DNA of 64,000 bases from assembly GCA_963738135.1 (NCBI GenBank), contig CAVTVK010000004.1, positions 62,001 to 126,000 of the forward strand, given 5' to 3'. The translations under genes were made by a program, and so were the position numbers. Positions 8,977 to 17,243 of the stretch are shown piece by piece. The first letter of the stretch is position 1. Every line of letters starts with the position of its first letter. Source of the stretch: Bog-473 sp963738135. GTDB taxonomy: Bacteria > Actinomycetota > Acidimicrobiia > Acidimicrobiales > RAAP-2. Under the pieces are notes generated by a model. It made no database searches and was not told where the DNA came from. It worked only from the letters and a program-made list of their open reading frames with translations.

Positions 8977-10113
8977 TCAGCGCGTCAGGATCACCACGCC
9001 GGCGTTGGCCCCTCGGCCGACCGTGTGCGACAACGCGACCCGGGCGCCCTCGACCTGACGCGGCCCGCACTCGCCCCGCAGCTGGCGCACCAACTCGACC
9101 ACCTGACCGAGGGCGGAGGCGCCGAGTGGCTCGCCCTTGGACAGCAGTCCCCCGCTCGGGTTGACCGGGAGGCGGCCGCCCAACTCCGTCGCGCCCGAAT
9201 CGAGCAACGCCGCCGACCCGCCGGGCTCGCAGAGACGGAGCTCCTCGCACGAACCCAACTCGCGCGCGGCGTCAGTGTCCTGGCACTCCACCACATGCAG
9301 ATCGGAGGGACCGAGGCCGGCCTCTTCGTAGGCGTCGCTGGCGGCCAGCGTCGTGGGCGCCGGGGCGTCGTCGTGCGCCAGGCCGGCCAGCGGGGTCGAC
9401 TCGCTCAACACCGAGCCGGGAATGTGCGAGCGCAGCACGGCGGCGGCCAGGTTGACGCCCGACGGTGCCGCCAGGTCGGCGCGGCGCAGGACCAGCGCGG
9501 CAGCGCCCTCGTTGGGCGAGCACAGCATGAAGAGGTGCAGCGGCTCGCAGACGACTCGTGATCCCAGCACCGCCTCCGCCGTCGTCTCCTTCTGGTACAT
9601 GGCATCGGGGTTCGACGCTCCGTTGCGGCGGTTCTTCACCACGACCCGGGCCAGGTGGTCCTTGGTCACGCCCGACGTGAGGCAGAGGCGCTGGGCCCGC
9701 AGGCCGAAGAAGGCCGGCGTCGCGGCCAGTCCCGCCTCCTCCTGCCAGGGTTCGAAGAAGGAGGAGCGGATGATGCCCCGGGGCATCTTCTCGGTGCCGA
9801 ACACGAGCACGGTGTCGTACTGCCCGGCCCGGATGGCCGCTGCCGCCAGCATGAGCGCGGCACCACCCGACGCGCACCCGGCCTCGACATCGACGATGGG
9901 CATGCCCGTCATGCCGAGACGGCTCAGCACCTTGTGGCCCGTCGCCACCCCGCCGTACGCCGTGCCGCAGAAGGCGGCCTGGAAGTCGCCCTTGCCGATC
10001 CCCGCCTCGCGCAGGGCTGCGCGCACCGCGACGACACCCATGTCCGTGGTCGAGACTCCGTCGAAGCGGCCGAAGGGGTGCAGGCCGACGCCGGCCACGG
10101 TCACGCCGGTCAT
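8977..10113 (-). CDS. Thiolase-superfamily protein (SCP-x/lipid-transfer type acyltransferase or aldolase)
   Basis: 378 residues, starting VTVAGVGLHPFGRFDG. The nucleophile loop is VDVEAGCASGGAALML (Cys near residue 84). The usual C-terminal HDxF motif is replaced by VECQDTDAARELG, while NPSGGLLSKGEPLGASAL gives the conserved glycine-rich oxyanion region. Proteins of this subtype do thiolytic or retro-aldol cleavage of branched or steroid CoA esters, usually with a DUF35 partner. Here the ATG overlaps the DUF35 gene's TGA (ATGA), so the two are probably a complex. Thiolase versus aldolase cannot be decided from sequence alone. Confidence 0.78.
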   Translation of the reverse strand: MTGVTVAGVGLHPFGRFDGVSTTDMGVVAVRAALREAGIGKGDFQAAFCGTAYGGVATGHKVLSRLGMTGMPIVDVEAGCASGGAALMLAAAAIRAGQYDTVLVFGTEKMPRGIIRSSFFEPWQEEAGLAATPAFFGLRAQRLCLTSGVTKDHLARVVVKNRRNGASNPDAMYQKETTAEAVLGSRVVCEPLHLFMLCSPNEGAAALVLRRADLAAPSGVNLAAAVLRSHIPGSVLSESTPLAGLAHDDAPAPTTLAASDAYEEAGLGPSDLHVVECQDTDAARELGSCEELRLCEPGGSAALLDSGATELGGRLPVNPSGGLLSKGEPLGASALGQVVELVRQLRGECGPRQVEGARVALSHTVGRGANAGVVILTR

Positions 10114-10499
10114 GCCGGCACCGGTGCGAAGGCGTAGGTCACCACGTCGTTCCCCGTCTCGTCCCGGTGCAACGGCACGATGCGCAGCTCCATCGACTGG
10201 CCCTCCGCCAATGCTCCCGGGTCGCTCTCGGTCAGGCGGGAGATGACGCGGACCCCTTCGGGCAGTTCGACCACGCCGATGCCGAAGGGCACCTCGCCGT
10301 CGTAACCCGGTGGCGGGGCCGTCACTGCCGTCCAGGCCCACAGGGTGCCCCGGCGCGAGAGTTCCACGGACTCGGGGGCCTCGGTGGCGCAGTAGGTACA
10401 GGCGTCGGCCCGCGGGAAGTGCACCGACCCGCACGCGCCACAGCGCGTGCCCAGCAGGGCCGGTTGCTCGCCGTCGCTGAAGAGGCCCTCGCGGACCAT
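10110..10499 (-). CDS. DUF35 OB-fold/zinc-ribbon acyl-CoA-associated protein
   Basis: 129-residue partner protein. The N-terminal rubredoxin-like zinc ribbon has the spacing C-x2-C-x10-C-x2-C (RCGACGSVHFPRADACTYC); an OB-fold follows, with ELSRRGTLWAWTAV and PFGIGVVELPEGVRV. DUF35 proteins hold the CoA substrate for an adjacent thiolase-fold enzyme. The 4-bp overlap with the downstream thiolase gene supports a two-subunit enzyme. The start was placed at ATG 10499, since homologous proteins begin shortly before the first CxxC. Confidence 0.85.
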   Translation of the reverse strand: MVREGLFSDGEQPALLGTRCGACGSVHFPRADACTYCATEAPESVELSRRGTLWAWTAVTAPPPGYDGEVPFGIGVVELPEGVRVISRLTESDPGALAEGQSMELRIVPLHRDETGNDVVTYAFAPVPA

Positions 10500-10510
10500 G
10501 ACGCGCCCGC

Positions 10511-10930
10511 TCAACTCCCGAGGTCCACCATTTCGAGCCCGTCGAACTCCCAGTAGGCGCGCAGCGAGGCGATCTTGCCTGCGCCGTCGGTCCTGTAGGT
10601 GTAGACGCCGTGCACGACGGCCTGATGGGTGCCACCGGCCAGCGTGGTGCGTATGATCCCGACGTCGGCGACCTCGTCGCCGCAGAGATACGACTCGGTG
10701 ATCTCGAAGTCGATGGCCTCGCTCGAGGCGATGACCGTGTCGTAGAACGCAGCGATGGCGCTGCGCCCGTGGTGCCCCTGGCCCTCGGGGTCGAAAGGCG
10801 AAGGGCCGATGGGGTCCTGCACGAAGGCGTCGTCGGCGAACAGGCTCAACCAGCCCTCGCGGTCTCCGGCGGTCACTGCGGCCCGGGATTTGAGGCCCAG
10901 CTGGCGGGCGTTCAGCGGTGCGTCGGTCAT
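10511..10930 (-). CDS. SnoaL-like / ketosteroid isomerase-fold protein
   Basis: 139 residues of the NTF2/SnoaL fold. A strong GGGAGGG site lies next to ATG 10930. Recognisable parts are LKSRAAVTAGDREGWLSLF, DDAFVQDPIGPSPFDPEG, HHGRSAIAAFYDTVIA, DFEITESYLCGDEVADVGII and VVHGVYTYRTDGAGKIASLRA. Proteins like this next to acyl-CoA thiolases are often annotated as steroid delta-isomerase-like, but no catalytic Asp/Tyr set can be assigned with confidence. It lies 11 bp upstream of the DUF35/thiolase pair on the same strand, so it is probably in that operon. Confidence 0.75.
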   Translation of the reverse strand: MTDAPLNARQLGLKSRAAVTAGDREGWLSLFADDAFVQDPIGPSPFDPEGQGHHGRSAIAAFYDTVIASSEAIDFEITESYLCGDEVADVGIIRTTLAGGTHQAVVHGVYTYRTDGAGKIASLRAYWEFDGLEMVDLGS

Positions 10931-10941
10931 GTCCCTCCCTC

Positions 10942-11817
10942 TCAACGAACCTTGGCGATGACGTCGTCGGCGAAGCGGGTGAGGTTGTCGACCTTCGTCG
11001 CCAGCGCCTCGGTGTCCTGCTCGACGCCGTAGGGCCAGCGGAAGCCCACGATGACATCAGTGACGCCGAGCTCCTCCAACCGGCGCACCCCGTCGACCGT
11101 GTAGGCGTCGAGCGAGATCACGTGCACCTCGAACGGCTTGTCCTCGGTCCCGTGCTGTTGACGCAGCTCGGCCAGCCGCGCCAGCAACCCCGGTAGGTCG
11201 GCCGGGTCTCCCCCACCGTGCAGCCAGCCGTCTCCGTCGACGGCGGCGCGCTGCAGCGCCGCCTCGTGGTGGCCCCCGATGAGGATCGGCACCGGTGCAC
11301 TCGGTGTCGGGCACATCTTGATGGACGGCACGTCGAAGACCTCGCCGTGGAACTCGAAGAAGCCGCCGGCCATCAGGCCGCGCATGATGGCGATCTCCTC
11401 GTCCATCCGCTTCCCCCGACGCTCCCAGGGCACGCCGCAGATCTCGTAGTCCTCGGGCCAGGGGCTGGTGCCGACGCCGAGCAGCAGCCGGTTGTTGGTC
11501 AGCACGGCGGTCGAGCTCACCTGCTTGGTGACGAGCACCGGTTGGCGGATGGGCAGCTTGATCACGAAAGTCACGAAACGCAGGCGCTCGGTCAGTGCGC
11601 CCATGGCCGGAATGAGAGAAAACGGCTCCAAGAAGGGCTTGTCCTCGAGGAACTCCCTCGTCCCGTCGGGGTTGAAGGGGTACGTCGTGTCGGACACCTC
11701 GGGGTAACAGATGCTGTCGGGCACCACCATGGAGTCGAAGCCGGCCGCCTCGGCCGCCCGGGCGAGCGGGACGTAGAAGGACGGGTCTGTCATCGACTCG
11801 GCATACGAGAAACGCAC
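10942..11817 (-). CDS. LLM-class (F420-dependent type) flavin oxidoreductase
   Basis: Luciferase-like monooxygenase fold TIM barrel of 291 residues. Typical segments: ARAAEAAGFDSMVVPDS, ERLRFVTFVIKLPIRQPVL, LTNNRLLLGVGTSPWPEDYE, RMDEEIAIMRGLMAGGFFEF and APVPILIGGHHEAALQRAA. Actinobacterial members mostly use coenzyme F420; substrate unknown. GTG at 11817 was chosen because GGAGG sits four bases upstream and VRFSYAES aligns with the first barrel strand. It is first gene of the run thiolase-DUF35-SnoaL-LLM on this strand and divergent from the FMN oxidase. Confidence 0.82.
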   Translation of the reverse strand: MRFSYAESMTDPSFYVPLARAAEAAGFDSMVVPDSICYPEVSDTTYPFNPDGTREFLEDKPFLEPFSLIPAMGALTERLRFVTFVIKLPIRQPVLVTKQVSSTAVLTNNRLLLGVGTSPWPEDYEICGVPWERRGKRMDEEIAIMRGLMAGGFFEFHGEVFDVPSIKMCPTPSAPVPILIGGHHEAALQRAAVDGDGWLHGGGDPADLPGLLARLAELRQQHGTEDKPFEVHVISLDAYTVDGVRRLEELGVTDVIVGFRWPYGVEQDTEALATKVDNLTRFADDVIAKVR

Positions 11818-11854
11818 GGCACCTCCGGGTGTCCACCGTACGGGCGCGCCTACC

Positions 11855-13021
11855 ATGCGGCCCGTGCCTGCTCATCCTGCCAGGACCGATGCGCCCGAGC
11901 ACATCCCTGCCACGGTGACTCCCACGTCACCCCTGGTCACCGACCTGTCCCTCGAAGACCTGGAGCGTGAGGCCCGGCGCGCCATCGGCGAAATGGCCTA
12001 CGCCTACTACTCGGGGGGCGCTGACGACGAACGCCTGCTGCGGGGCAACGTCGAGGCCTGGAGCCACTGGCAGCTGCACCCCCACGTCCTGGCCGGGATC
12101 GCCGAGGTCTCCACCGCCACCACCCTGCTCGGCAGCCCCGTCAGCTCTCCGGTCGCCATCGCCCCCACGGCCCTGCAGGGGCTGGCCCATGCGGAGGGCG
12201 AGGTGGCCACTGCCCGCGGCGCCGCCGAGGCGGGCGCGCTCCTGATCCTTTCCTCGCTCGCCACCTGCCCGCTCGAGGACGTGGCCGCCGCCACGCCCGA
12301 CGCCACCCGCTGGATGCAGATCTACATACTCAGGGAGCGGGCTCGCACGGAGGAGCTGGTCCGCCGGGCGGCCGCCCACGGCTACCGCGCCCTCGTGCTG
12401 ACCGTCGATGCCCCCGTCTCGGGGCTCCGCCTGCGGGAGTGGCGCATCGGCGTGCACCTTCCGGACGACCTCGCCCTGCCCAACCTGGTCGGTGACAGCA
12501 CCGAGAGCGCACGCGAGGGTGGCTTCATGGCTGTGGTGACCAACGAGTTCGAGCCGGCGCTCACTCCCGACGACATCGGCTGGCTGGCCGGGCTGAGCGA
12601 GCTGCCCGTCGTGGTCAAGGGCGTGCAGCGAGCCGACGACGCCGTGCGCTGCGTGGACGCCGGGGCGGCCGGCGTCGTGGTATCCAATCACGGTGCCCGC
12701 CAGCTCGCCGACGCGCCCGCCACTGCCGACATTTTGGCCGAGGTCGTCGACGCCGTGTCCGGGCGGGCCGAGGTCTACGTGGACGGCGGCGTGCGCCGCG
12801 CCCCCGACGTGGTGAAGGCGCTGGCCCTCGGGGCCAGGGCGGCCCTCGTCGGGCGCCCGTCACTGTGGGCCGTGGCCACGGGCGGGGCCGAGGGTGTGGC
12901 GGGGCTGCTCCGCTGGTACGAGACCGAGCTGCGGCGCACCATGGCGCTCTGCGGCGTGAGCAGCGTCGACGCGCTCGACCGCAGCCTGGTGCGGCGGACG
13001 CCGGGATGGGCGCTGCCGTGA
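11855..13021 (+). CDS. FMN-dependent alpha-hydroxy acid oxidase/dehydrogenase
   Basis: 388-residue TIM-barrel flavoenzyme oxidising a 2-hydroxyacid (lactate/glycolate oxidase family). FMN-binding and catalytic elements: PVAIAPTALQGLAHAEGE, WMQIYILRERARTEELV, LVLTVDAPVSGLR, VVKGVQRADDAVRCVDAGA, and SNHGARQLADAPAT with the catalytic His and substrate Arg. The phosphate-binding VYVDGGVRRAPDVVKALALG and AALVGRP follow. Family members normally read SNHGGRQL; the Gly-to-Ala change is slightly unusual. Lactate oxidase, mandelate dehydrogenase and MftD-like activities cannot be told apart here. Its stop overlaps the acyl-CoA ligase start. Confidence 0.82.
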   Translation: MRPVPAHPARTDAPEHIPATVTPTSPLVTDLSLEDLEREARRAIGEMAYAYYSGGADDERLLRGNVEAWSHWQLHPHVLAGIAEVSTATTLLGSPVSSPVAIAPTALQGLAHAEGEVATARGAAEAGALLILSSLATCPLEDVAAATPDATRWMQIYILRERARTEELVRRAAAHGYRALVLTVDAPVSGLRLREWRIGVHLPDDLALPNLVGDSTESAREGGFMAVVTNEFEPALTPDDIGWLAGLSELPVVVKGVQRADDAVRCVDAGAAGVVVSNHGARQLADAPATADILAEVVDAVSGRAEVYVDGGVRRAPDVVKALALGARAALVGRPSLWAVATGGAEGVAGLLRWYETELRRTMALCGVSSVDALDRSLVRRTPGWALP

Positions 13022-14703
13022 CGACCGTCGCGTCCCTGCTGGCCGATCGCGCCGAGGACGACCGCGTCGCGGTCATGGACGGTGACGGCCGCTGGACCTG
13101 GCGTCAGGCCGTGCAGGAGGGCGCCACGCGGGGCGCCCTGGCCAAGTCCCTGTTCGATGGCGGCAAGCCGCACGTCGGCCTGCTCCTCCCCAACGGCGCC
13201 GAATATCTCTTCTGGCTGAATGGCGCCGCGCTTGCCGGTGCGGCCAAGGTCGGCATCAACCCGACACGGCGGGGTGAGGCGCTCGCCGCCGACGTTCGGG
13301 CCACCGACTGCGCCATGATCGTGACCGACGAAGAAGGCGCCGCCCTGCTGCAGGGCCTGGACCTCGGGCTGGACAGCAACAAGATCCTCATCGTCGGCAC
13401 CGACCGCTACCACGATCTCCTCGCGCAGCATGCCGACGGCGATGGGGCCAAGGATCTCCTTGCGAACGCGGACGCTGTCGACGAGAGCGCTCTCTTCCTC
13501 CTCATCTTCACGTCGGGGACCACGGGCGTGCCCAAAGCGGTGCGCTGCACCCAGGGTCGGCTGGCCGCCATTGCCGAGGTGGCGGGCCCCGGCTTCGGCT
13601 ACACGTCCGAGGACGTGTGCTACTGCCCGATGCCGCTGTTCCACGGCAACGCGTTGATGGCGCTGTGGGGACCGGCCGTCATGATGGGCGCGGCCATCGC
13701 CACCCGCCCGCGTTTCAGCGCCTCGGCCTTCCTCGACGACGTGCGCCGCTACGGCGCCACCAAGTTCAGCTACGTGGGGAAGGCGATCGCCTACATCCTG
13801 GCTACCCCCGAGCGGCCCGACGACGCCGAGAACACGCTCCGGAGCGCGTTCGGCACCGAGGCCTCGGTGCGCGACCGCGACCGTTTCTACAAGCGCTTCG
13901 GGTGCTACCTCATTGAGGGCTACGGCCAGAGCGAAGGCGGCGCGGCGATCAATCCCGTGCTCGGGATGCCCAAGGGCGCGCTGGGCAAGCCGGCCGCCGG
14001 CGTCGATCTCGCCGTCATGAGTCCCGAGACGGGTGAGGAGAGCCCACCGGCCGACTTCGACGAGGAAGGGCGCCTGCTCAACGCGGGCGCGGCCATCGGC
14101 GAGATCGTGAACCGCAGCGGGCGGGGCAGCTTCGAGGGCTACTACCGACGTGACGATGCCGAGCAGGAGCGGTTGCGCCGCGGCTGGTACTGGACCGGCG
14201 ACCTCGGCTACGTCGACGCCGACGGCTTCTTCTACTTCGCCGGCCGGACCGGGGACTGGCTGCGGGTCGACTCCGAGAACTTCGCGGCCGGCCCGGTCGA
14301 ATCGATCATCTCTCGCCATCCCGACCTGGCGGTGGCCGCCGTCTACCCGGTCCCCGACACGGCCTCGGGCGCCGGCGACCAGGTCATGGTGGCTGTCGAG
14401 TTGGTGCCGGACAAGGAGTTCGACCCCGACGCCTTTGCCGCCTGGCTGACCGAGCAGCCGGACCTGGGCCCGAAGTGGGTGCCCCGCTACGTCAGGGTCT
14501 CACCCTCGCTGCCCCAAACGGCGACCGGGAAGGTCACGAAGGTCGGGCTGCGGGCCGAGGCCTGGGCCTGCGACGACGTGGTCTGGTGGCGACCGCTCGG
14601 CCGATCGGACATCCGCTTCACCCTGCTCACTGACGAGGATCGAAAAGCCCTGGCTGCCGGCCTGGCCGAAAATGGGCGCCCCCCGGTAGGGGAAGTCGCG
14701 TAA
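13018..14703 (+). CDS. Fatty-acid/carboxylate-CoA ligase (FadD family)
   Basis: Adenylate-forming ligase of 561 residues activating a carboxylic acid to its CoA thioester. Motifs: LIFTSGTTGVPKAVR (P-loop-like), EGYGQSEGGAAINPV (the family usually reads YGxTE; here Gln-Ser-Glu), WYWTGDLGYVDADGFFYFAG with the ATP-binding Asp, and the C-terminal LPQTATGKVTKVGLR lysine. The length and FYFAGRTGDWLRVDSENF resemble mycobacterial steroid-type FadD17-like ligases. GTG 13018 gives a GTGA overlap with the upstream oxidase; an ATG at 13006 in the same frame is the alternative. Confidence 0.85.
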   Translation: MTTVASLLADRAEDDRVAVMDGDGRWTWRQAVQEGATRGALAKSLFDGGKPHVGLLLPNGAEYLFWLNGAALAGAAKVGINPTRRGEALAADVRATDCAMIVTDEEGAALLQGLDLGLDSNKILIVGTDRYHDLLAQHADGDGAKDLLANADAVDESALFLLIFTSGTTGVPKAVRCTQGRLAAIAEVAGPGFGYTSEDVCYCPMPLFHGNALMALWGPAVMMGAAIATRPRFSASAFLDDVRRYGATKFSYVGKAIAYILATPERPDDAENTLRSAFGTEASVRDRDRFYKRFGCYLIEGYGQSEGGAAINPVLGMPKGALGKPAAGVDLAVMSPETGEESPPADFDEEGRLLNAGAAIGEIVNRSGRGSFEGYYRRDDAEQERLRRGWYWTGDLGYVDADGFFYFAGRTGDWLRVDSENFAAGPVESIISRHPDLAVAAVYPVPDTASGAGDQVMVAVELVPDKEFDPDAFAAWLTEQPDLGPKWVPRYVRVSPSLPQTATGKVTKVGLRAEAWACDDVVWWRPLGRSDIRFTLLTDEDRKALAAGLAENGRPPVGEVA

Positions 14704-14733
14704 CAGACTGTTACACTTGTTTCGTAACGAAAC
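14700..14733. promoter_or_regulatory. Two perfect palindromes upstream of the toxin-antitoxin operon
   Basis: GTAACAG-A-CTGTTAC (14700-14714) and GTTTCGT-A-ACGAAAC (14719-14733) are both perfect 7-bp inverted repeats around a single A, separated by four bases. The first includes the TAA stop of the acyl-CoA ligase. They end 17 bp before the antitoxin ATG and directly before its AGGAGG site, the position of an autoregulatory operator or overlapping promoter in toxin-antitoxin modules. Confidence 0.6.
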
Positions 14734-14750
14734 GAGCCAGGAGGTCCGGC

Positions 14751-15125
14751 ATGGCTGCAGACAGGGTCACCCGCTTCGCCGCCGATCTCGTCGATGCAGC
14801 GGCAGTGGAAGGGGCGCGCCACAGCCGCTCCACCAAGCAGCAGCTCGATCACTGGGCCCGGGTGGGGCGCACGGTTTCGACCCATCACTCCACCGCCCGC
14901 CGCCGTGTCGAGGCGGCGCTGGAGGGAACATTGGCCCTGACCGACCTCACCGCAGAGGAGCGATTGGTCGCCAACGCGGAGACGGACGCCGCCATCGCCG
15001 AGCGCCTCCGCACCGCGCACTACGGCGATGTGCTCGTCGCCCAGGGGGTGCCGACCGTTGCCCTCGACGACGACGGCCGCCTGGTGCGGTACGACCCGGA
15101 CGGCACGACGGCCCCCTTGGACTGA
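14751..15125 (+). CDS. ParD-like antitoxin of a zeta-toxin module
   Basis: 124-residue protein starting MAADRVTRFAADLVDAAAVE, then HSRSTKQQLDHWARVGRTV, an N-terminal ribbon-helix-helix-like DNA-binding segment typical of ParD-type antitoxins. A helical middle (RRRVEAALEGTLALTDLTA) and a short C-terminal tail (VPTVALDDDGRLVRYDPDG) would bind the toxin. AGGAGG precedes the ATG. It is 24 bp upstream of a zeta-type kinase gene on the same strand. The pairing of this antitoxin family with zeta toxins is established in actinobacteria; autoregulation through the palindromes is inference. Confidence 0.8.
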   Translation: MAADRVTRFAADLVDAAAVEGARHSRSTKQQLDHWARVGRTVSTHHSTARRRVEAALEGTLALTDLTAEERLVANAETDAAIAERLRTAHYGDVLVAQGVPTVALDDDGRLVRYDPDGTTAPLD

Positions 15126-15149
15126 CAACCGGGCGCCTGAGGACAACGC

Positions 15150-15731
15150 GTGCGACTCGACCTCGTGGTCGGGCCCAATGGAGCAGGCAAGTCGACCTTC
15201 GTACGGCTCACCCTGGCCCCGCTCCTCCCCACGCGAGGTTCGTCAACGCCGACGTCATCGCCCGGCAACGCTGGCCCGACGACGCCGAGGCCCGCTCCTA
15301 CGAGGCGGCCCGCGTTGCGGCGGCGACCCGTGAGGCCCTCCTTGCACGACGCGAGCCGTTCATCGCCGAGACCGTGTTCTCCCATCCCTCGAAACTCGAC
15401 CTGCTCCGGGCAGCGAACACCGCGGGCTACTACACGGCGCTCCACGTCGTGATGGTCCCCGAAGACCTGGCCGTCGCCCGCGTCGCATCTCGCGTCGAAG
15501 CCGGCGGACATGCCGTTCCGGAGGAGAAGATCCGCGGGCGCTATAGCAGGCTCTGGCCGCTGGTGGCCGACGCCATCGTGCTGGCCGACACCTCCAGCGT
15601 GTACGACAACGCGCAGCGCACCGGCCCGCGCACAGTCGCCACATTCAGCCACGGCTTTGCCGTGGGCAGCGCTCTTATGGCCGGAATGGACGCCCCGGGT
15701 GCTCACCGACCGCTGGCCGGCCGGAATCTAA
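15150..15731 (+). CDS. Zeta-type toxin (P-loop kinase), frameshifted
   Basis: Kinase-fold toxin; characterised zeta toxins phosphorylate UDP-N-acetylglucosamine and block peptidoglycan synthesis. Walker A is LVVGPNGAGKSTFVR (Gly-x4-Gly-Lys-Ser). Then ARFVNADVIARQRWPDDAEA (catalytic Asp after strand 2), EPFIAETVFSHPSKLDLL and VPEDLAVARVASRVEAGGH with the LID arginines. The frame changes near 15225 (a CCCC-containing stretch) and again near 15672, the second giving the C-terminus PEWTPRVLTDRWPAGI. The two changes cancel, so 193 residues would be made if they are sequencing errors; if real, the toxin is inactive. Confidence 0.75.
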
Positions 15732-16427
15732 CGCCCCGACGATCTCGAGGACACCCGTCAGGTCGCCGATCCGGTAATCGCCGGGTTCGAGCACCGGTGG
15801 CTGCTGGCCTCGTCGCTCCTCCTGACGCCAGACGTGCACGGACGTCATGCCGTGCCGCCGCGGTCCCCGCACGTCGGGCTCCCACGAGTCGCCGACGAAG
15901 ACGACCTCGGAAGGGTCGAGGCCCAGCGCCGTGACCGACGCGTCGTAGATAACCGGGTGCGGCTTCCGCGCGCCGGCGCGGGCCGAGGTGATCCCGACGT
16001 CGACGAACTCCAGCACGCCGACCTGGTCGAGGAACGCGTCGAGCTCCCAGCCCCAGTTCGAGCAGACGCCTATGGCCAACCCGGCCTTGCGGAGGGACGA
16101 CAGTGTCGCGACGGCTTCGCGGTAGGGCTCCATCGCCCCCTGATCCGACGCCCGCAGGGCCTCGATGAGGTTGTCCACGTCCGGATCCGGCACGCCGCAG
16201 GCGCTCGTGAGATCGCGCAGGCGCAGTCGCACCCAGGACTCGTATGTCTCCTCGCTGACCGAGTGCTCGCCGTGCTCGACTCCGTTGTAGCGGGAGAAGT
16301 AGTCGTCGAAGAGGGCTCTCTCCGGAGTGTAGCCATGGGCGGCGAACACCGTCTCGTAATTCGAGACGTCGGTGTCGGCGAAATGGGCAAGGGTGCCGTA
16401 GAAGTCGAAGATGACCGCTCTGACCAC
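15675..16427 (-). CDS. HAD-family hydrolase, REG-2/HDHD3-like
   Basis: HAD phosphatase-like protein of about 235-250 residues. Motif I FDFYGTLAHFADTDV, motif II IGVCSNWGWELD, motif III lysine in AGARKPHPVIYDA, motif IV VVFVGDSWEPDVRGPRRHGM. GTG 16427 was chosen as the codon directly before VRAVIFDFYGTL. The stop at 15675 would overlap the convergent toxin gene by 57 bp; a one-base slip in the GGGG of the C-terminal EIVGALDS segment would end it at about 15729 instead, which fits better. Substrate unknown. Confidence 0.75.
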   Translation of the reverse strand: MVRAVIFDFYGTLAHFADTDVSNYETVFAAHGYTPERALFDDYFSRYNGVEHGEHSVSEETYESWVRLRLRDLTSACGVPDPDVDNLIEALRASDQGAMEPYREAVATLSSLRKAGLAIGVCSNWGWELDAFLDQVGVLEFVDVGITSARAGARKPHPVIYDASVTALGLDPSEVVFVGDSWEPDVRGPRRHGMTSVHVWRQEERRGQQPPVLEPGDYRIGDLTGVLEIVGALDSGRPAVGEHPGRPFRP

Positions 16428-16508
16428 GCAACCATCTTGCCCCGGGGGCGTGACACCCCTCCCGGTGTGCCACCGCGTCCGGGTGTCCAGGTCATACTTT
16501 CTCACGAC

Positions 16509-17153
16509 ATGGAAGGCGACGAGCAGGCGGCGGAGGCCCCGGATCCGGATGCACACGCCCCGGCCGAGGCGAAGGACGAGAGCGATGGGAAGCCCTCAGG
16601 CCGCTTTCTGGTCGAACTCGTCGGCGTCGTGGTCGTGGCCATCCTCGTCGCTGTGTTGCTGCGGACGTTCGTCGTCGCCACGTACTCCATACCGTCTGGC
16701 TCCATGGAACCGACGCTGAAGATCGGCGACCGGATCGTGGTCGACAAATTGAGCTATCACTTCCACGGTGTCGACCGCGGCAATATCGTGGTGTTCACCA
16801 CCCCATCCAACGAGAATTGCGCCGGGCCGCCGGTGTCGGACCTCGTGAAGCGAGTCATCGGCCTTCCAGGCGAGACCATCTCGCTGCACGACGGGAACGT
16901 CTACATCAATGGTCGTCTGCTCCCCGAGCCGTTCCTGCCGCCGGAGGTCCGGCACGACACCTATCCGGGACCATCGAACAACGCCTTCGCCCTGCGCCAG
17001 CCGTATCGCGTGCCGCCCGGAGAGGTCTACGTCATGGGCGACAACCGGCCGCAGTCGTGCGACAGCCGGTACTGGGGTCCGATCCGCGAGTCCACCATTG
17101 TGGGGGAAGTCGACATACGGATCTGGCCGCTGTCGCGTCTCGGCTTCTTCTAG
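16509..17153 (+). CDS. lepB: Signal peptidase I
   Basis: Membrane serine protease removing signal peptides from exported proteins. 214 residues: an acidic N-terminal cytoplasmic tail, one transmembrane helix (about residues 38-58, LVGVVVVAILVAVLL), then the catalytic Ser in YSIPSGSMEPTLKIGDR (box B) and the catalytic Lys in SDLVKRVIGLPGE (box D). Box E is VMGDNRPQSCDSRYWGP. The ATG at 16509 is the first in frame, 82 bp from the divergent HAD gene. All catalytic residues are present, so it should be active. Confidence 0.93.
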   Translation: MEGDEQAAEAPDPDAHAPAEAKDESDGKPSGRFLVELVGVVVVAILVAVLLRTFVVATYSIPSGSMEPTLKIGDRIVVDKLSYHFHGVDRGNIVVFTTPSNENCAGPPVSDLVKRVIGLPGETISLHDGNVYINGRLLPEPFLPPEVRHDTYPGPSNNAFALRQPYRVPPGEVYVMGDNRPQSCDSRYWGPIRESTIVGEVDIRIWPLSRLGFF

Positions 17154-17243
17154 ACGGTCAGGTGAGCAACTTCGTGAGAATGGCCAGCGGGACTGCGCCC
17201 TCGTTTTGCGATGCCAGGTTGCCCAGAGGTTTGACGCCGCGAC

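Noticed and set aside
14719..14733. KstR-type operator near the acyl-CoA ligase and toxin module
   Set aside because: The KstR motif as I know it needs AAC/GTT half-sites with different spacing; GTTTCGT-A-ACGAAAC does not fit, and the position favours antitoxin autoregulation.
15675..15731. Genuine 57-bp coding overlap between the toxin and the convergent HAD gene
   Set aside because: More likely a slip in the GGGG near 15735 hides the HAD stop; the last HAD residues after EIVGALDS have no family character.
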